6,752 bases of DNA from Pseudomonadota bacterium (GTDB taxonomy: Bacteria > Pseudomonadota > Gammaproteobacteria > Burkholderiales > Burkholderiaceae_B), in assembly GCA_023432075.1 (NCBI GenBank), contig JAEYVD010000474.1, forward strand, positions 1 through 6,752, read 5' to 3'. The notes beneath the pieces are model-generated. The model was not told where the DNA came from and did not search any database. It saw only the letters and a program-made list of their open reading frames with translations. Of this stretch, positions 5,030-6,752 are shown in pieces. A program made the position numbers and the translations under genes. Every line of letters starts with the position of its first letter. Position 1 is the stretch's first letter.

Positions 5030-6148
5030 TTACGGCAGGTTGGGGGGATCCTGTAGGTCTGGCGCCTGCGGGTCGTCCATCAGGCGTGCGGCCGGGGACT
5101 GTGCCGCGGCGCCGGCCCGGAAATATCCCATCACCGTCGCCACGCTGGCGTGGCCGGTCATCGCCATCGTGTCGCCCAACGGCACATTGCGCCGCCCGGC
5201 TTCCGTCACAAATCCGGACCGCAGGCTGTGCGCCGAATAGGCGCCGTCCAGCCCCGCCAGGCGGCTGCGTTCCAGGACAATATCGCGAACAGCTGCGGCC
5301 GCCAGCGGCTCGCCCACGATGTCGCCGCGCCGCACCCGCCGGAAGATCGGGCCTTGCCGGATGCCGCTTGCCGCCAGCCAGTCCGCAAGCGCCTGCGCTG
5401 CCATGCCCAGGATCGGTTTCTGATCCTGCGCCCGGACGGCGCCCGTCTGGTTCGTCTTGGAATGCGCCATCGTATACAAATAGCCATCGCCCGCGCGGCG
5501 TGTGTTCTCGATGGTGGCTTGCACAACCTCGGAACGGCGGCGGCCGCCGCTGGCCCAGGCGAAGAGGAGCAGGGCGCGGTCGCGCTTGCCGCGCAACGAA
5601 TCGTCGCAGGTGTCCAGCATGGCTTGAAGCGGCTCCCGCGGCAGGGCCTCCTTGCGCGCGGGCGCGACGCCGCGCCGGGCGTAGGCGCGGCGCGTCTTGG
5701 ACATCAGCTCGCGCACGGCGGCGGCCCGGCAGGGGTTCGGGTGGCCCAGCAGCTCATGCGCCTTGGAAAGCACCGACAGGCGCTGCAGCAGCGTGTTCAG
5801 GCTGGGTGCGCCAAGCCGTCCCTTCGCCTTCAGGCGCACCAGTTCCCGGTCCAGCTCCTGCGGCAATTCCCACTCCAGACCGGCGCCGGACGACCGCTGC
5901 GCATGGTCCACCACAAATTGGATAACCGCGGCTTCGGGCAGCGGCAACGCGAACGGCCGGCCATAACGCAGCCCGAACCACGCGGACCAGTAACGGATCG
6001 CCGTGCGATAGCTGGCAGCCGTATTCGGAGCGCTGCCTTCTCGCAGCAGGTCGCGCACCGCGGCATCCGCGTGGCGATCAAGCGTATCCGGATCCAACCG
6101 CGCCAGGGCGCGTGTCAGCGCCGGCGCCATGCCTGGCAAATCACTCAT
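5030..6148 (-). CDS. Tyrosine-type site-specific recombinase/integrase
   Basis: A complete 372-residue enzyme of the tyrosine recombinase (phage integrase/Xer) superfamily, which cuts and rejoins DNA at specific sites through a covalent phosphotyrosine. The N-terminal half (about 20-160) is helical and fits the SAM-like core-binding domain; SAPNTAASYRTAIRYWSAWF (39-58) is typical. The catalytic domain (about 170-345) has the full set: Arg204 in SGGRRRSE, Lys231 in HSKTNQ, HSLR (His307, Arg310), His333 in TGHAS and the nucleophile Tyr342 in MGYF. The last 25 residues are Pro/Ala-rich. The ATG at 6148 has only a weak GGAA upstream; Met7 is an alternative. No excisionase, phage or transposon genes adjoin it, and it lies between a cyclase gene and divergent poxB. 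It is not closely XerC/XerD-like in length (about 300 for those). Its target sites are unknown; it may be a relic of an element or a domesticated recombinase. Confidence 0.93.
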   Translation of the reverse strand: MSDLPGMAPALTRALARLDPDTLDRHADAAVRDLLREGSAPNTAASYRTAIRYWSAWFGLRYGRPFALPLPEAAVIQFVVDHAQRSSGAGLEWELPQELDRELVRLKAKGRLGAPSLNTLLQRLSVLSKAHELLGHPNPCRAAAVRELMSKTRRAYARRGVAPARKEALPREPLQAMLDTCDDSLRGKRDRALLLFAWASGGRRRSEVVQATIENTRRAGDGYLYTMAHSKTNQTGAVRAQDQKPILGMAAQALADWLAASGIRQGPIFRRVRRGDIVGEPLAAAAVRDIVLERSRLAGLDGAYSAHSLRSGFVTEAGRRNVPLGDTMAMTGHASVATVMGYFRAGAAAQSPAARLMDDPQAPDLQDPPNLP

Positions 6149-6261
6149 GTTTCCGCGCCCACGGCAAAGGCCGTCCCCTTGGTAATGGATCGATCGAACA
6201 ATCCCGCCATGTTAGCGGGTGGATGCGACGGCGGCCCCCATCGGCCAGGCGTGACGAGCGG

Positions 6262-6271
6262 TGCTACGATT
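6262..6271 (+). promoter_or_regulatory. Candidate poxB promoter -10, extended and sigma-S-like
   Basis: TGC (6262-6264) precedes TACGAT (6265-6270), and GCTACGATT (6263-6271) resembles the sigma-S-preferred -10 pattern KCTAYRCTT with one mismatch. No good -35 is present, which extended and sigma-S promoters tolerate. Transcription would start near 6277, about 77 nt before the ATG. In Escherichia coli poxB depends on sigma-S, so the match is sensible, but it remains a pattern match. Confidence 0.35.
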
Positions 6272-6341
6272 TCCCGCACGCAAGTCAACTTCCGGCGCTG
6301 AGGGCAGTCAGTAGCGGTAGGGTTCCCGGCGGCGGTTCTTC

Positions 6342-6347
6342 AAGGAG
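6342..6347 (+). promoter_or_regulatory. Ribosome binding site of poxB
   Basis: AAGGAG lies 6 nt before the ATG at 6354, a near-ideal Shine-Dalgarno sequence and spacing that fixes the start. Confidence 0.85.
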
Positions 6348-6353
6348 CCTTCC

Positions 6354-6752
6354 ATGGCCGCAACCGTCGCAGATTTTCTTGTCAAAGTGCTTGCCGAAGT
6401 CGGGGTGCGTCGCATTTGGGGCGTGACTGGCGACAGTCTCAATGGACTGAACGACAGCCTTCGGCGGCTGGGCGGAATCGAATGGATGCACACCCGGCAC
6501 GAAGAGACAGCCGCTTTTGCGGCGGGCGCTGAAGCTGCCATCACCGGATCGCTGGCCGTATGCGCGGGCAGTTGCGGCCCCGGCAATCTGCACCTGATCA
6601 ATGGCCTGTTCGACTGTCAGCGCAGCCGCGTGCCTGTCCTGGCCATTGCGGCCCACATTCCGTCGTCGGAAATCGGACTGGGGTATTTCCAGGAGACGCA
6701 TCCGCAGGACCTCTTCAGGGAATGCGCCGAGTTCGTCGAGCTGGTGTCGAAC
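6354..6752 (+). CDS. poxB: Pyruvate dehydrogenase (quinone), PoxB (N-terminal part, runs off the window)
   Basis: The first 133 codons of a thiamine-diphosphate- and FAD-dependent enzyme that oxidises pyruvate to acetate and CO2 and passes electrons to ubiquinone at the membrane. The family is about 570 residues, so roughly three quarters is missing. The visible part is the ThDP-binding PYR domain and matches remembered E. coli PoxB closely, with the same spacing: [13 protein letters not shown] (20-32), [16 protein letters not shown] (46-61) with the cofactor-activating Glu50, [19 protein letters not shown] (70-88) and [10 protein letters not shown] (99-108). This distinguishes it from acetolactate synthases, which share the fold but not this wording. 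It is divergent from the recombinase gene across 205 nt and has its own promoter candidate. In E. coli the enzyme serves stationary-phase growth; the same role here is an inference. Confidence 0.93.
   Translation, partial: MAATVADFLVKVLAEVGVRRIWGVTGDSLNGLNDSLRRLGGIEWMHTRHEETAAFAAGAEAAITGSLAVCAGSCGPGNLHLINGLFDCQRSRVPVLAIAAHIPSSEIGLGYFQETHPQDLFRECAEFVELVSN

Noticed and set aside
4981..6196. Direct repeat ATCGATCG (4981-4988 and 6189-6196) flanking the recombinase, as possible attachment sites or target duplication
   Set aside because: Only 8 bp, self-overlapping in pattern and with no extended similarity around it; one such pair is quite likely by chance in flanks of this size.
6203..6219. CCCGC/GCGGG hairpin in the poxB-recombinase gap
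   Set aside because: A 5-bp stem with a 7-nt loop is too short to interpret in GC-rich DNA.
5150..6301. Long plus-strand frame of 383 codons (and a second one at 4975-5925)
   Set aside because: Antisense to the recombinase gene, whose catalytic motifs are unmistakable; compositionally biased and without domains.

Overview
This GC-rich, densely coding window looks like the chromosome of a betaproteobacterium of the order Burkholderiales, most likely Alcaligenaceae (Achromobacter/Bordetella type). The evidence is codon use with strong G/C preference at third positions, a tripartite tricarboxylate transporter (Tct) pair of the kind expanded in that group, and a PoxB-type pyruvate dehydrogenase. 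The genus is an inference; no rRNA or other marker gene is present.

Layout from left to right. (1) 1-649, minus strand: the start of a TctA-family large permease, with the complete TctB-family small permease 3 nt upstream of it. These are the membrane parts of a solute importer; its binding protein (TctC/Bug) is not in the window. (2) 650-1185: a gene-poor stretch, lower in GC than its surroundings, with promoter-like sequences facing both ways. (3) 1186-1341, plus strand: a 51-residue hydrophilic protein of unknown function with an excellent ribosome binding site and a roughly 150-nt leader that may fold. (4) 1380-3134 and 3368-4918, both minus strand: two membrane-anchored GGDEF proteins in tandem. 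The first has a helical, NIT-like periplasmic region plus HAMP; the second has a dCache-type periplasmic region. Both keep the GGEEF active site and an RxxD inhibitory site, so both should make cyclic di-GMP. Each is preceded by an imperfect palindrome. (5) 5030-6148, minus strand: a complete tyrosine recombinase with all catalytic residues. (6) 6354-end, plus strand: the first 133 codons of poxB, divergent from the recombinase, with a possible sigma-S-like -10 element.

Functionally, the middle of the window is a small cyclic di-GMP signalling locus: two synthases reading different periplasmic cues, next to a lone recombinase. The flanking genes concern carboxylate uptake (tctBA) and pyruvate oxidation (poxB). 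No CRISPR array, tRNA, rRNA or insertion sequence was seen. No clear new multi-gene system is evident. The least explained items are the 51-residue protein with its leader, the palindromes in front of the two cyclase genes, and the isolated recombinase.
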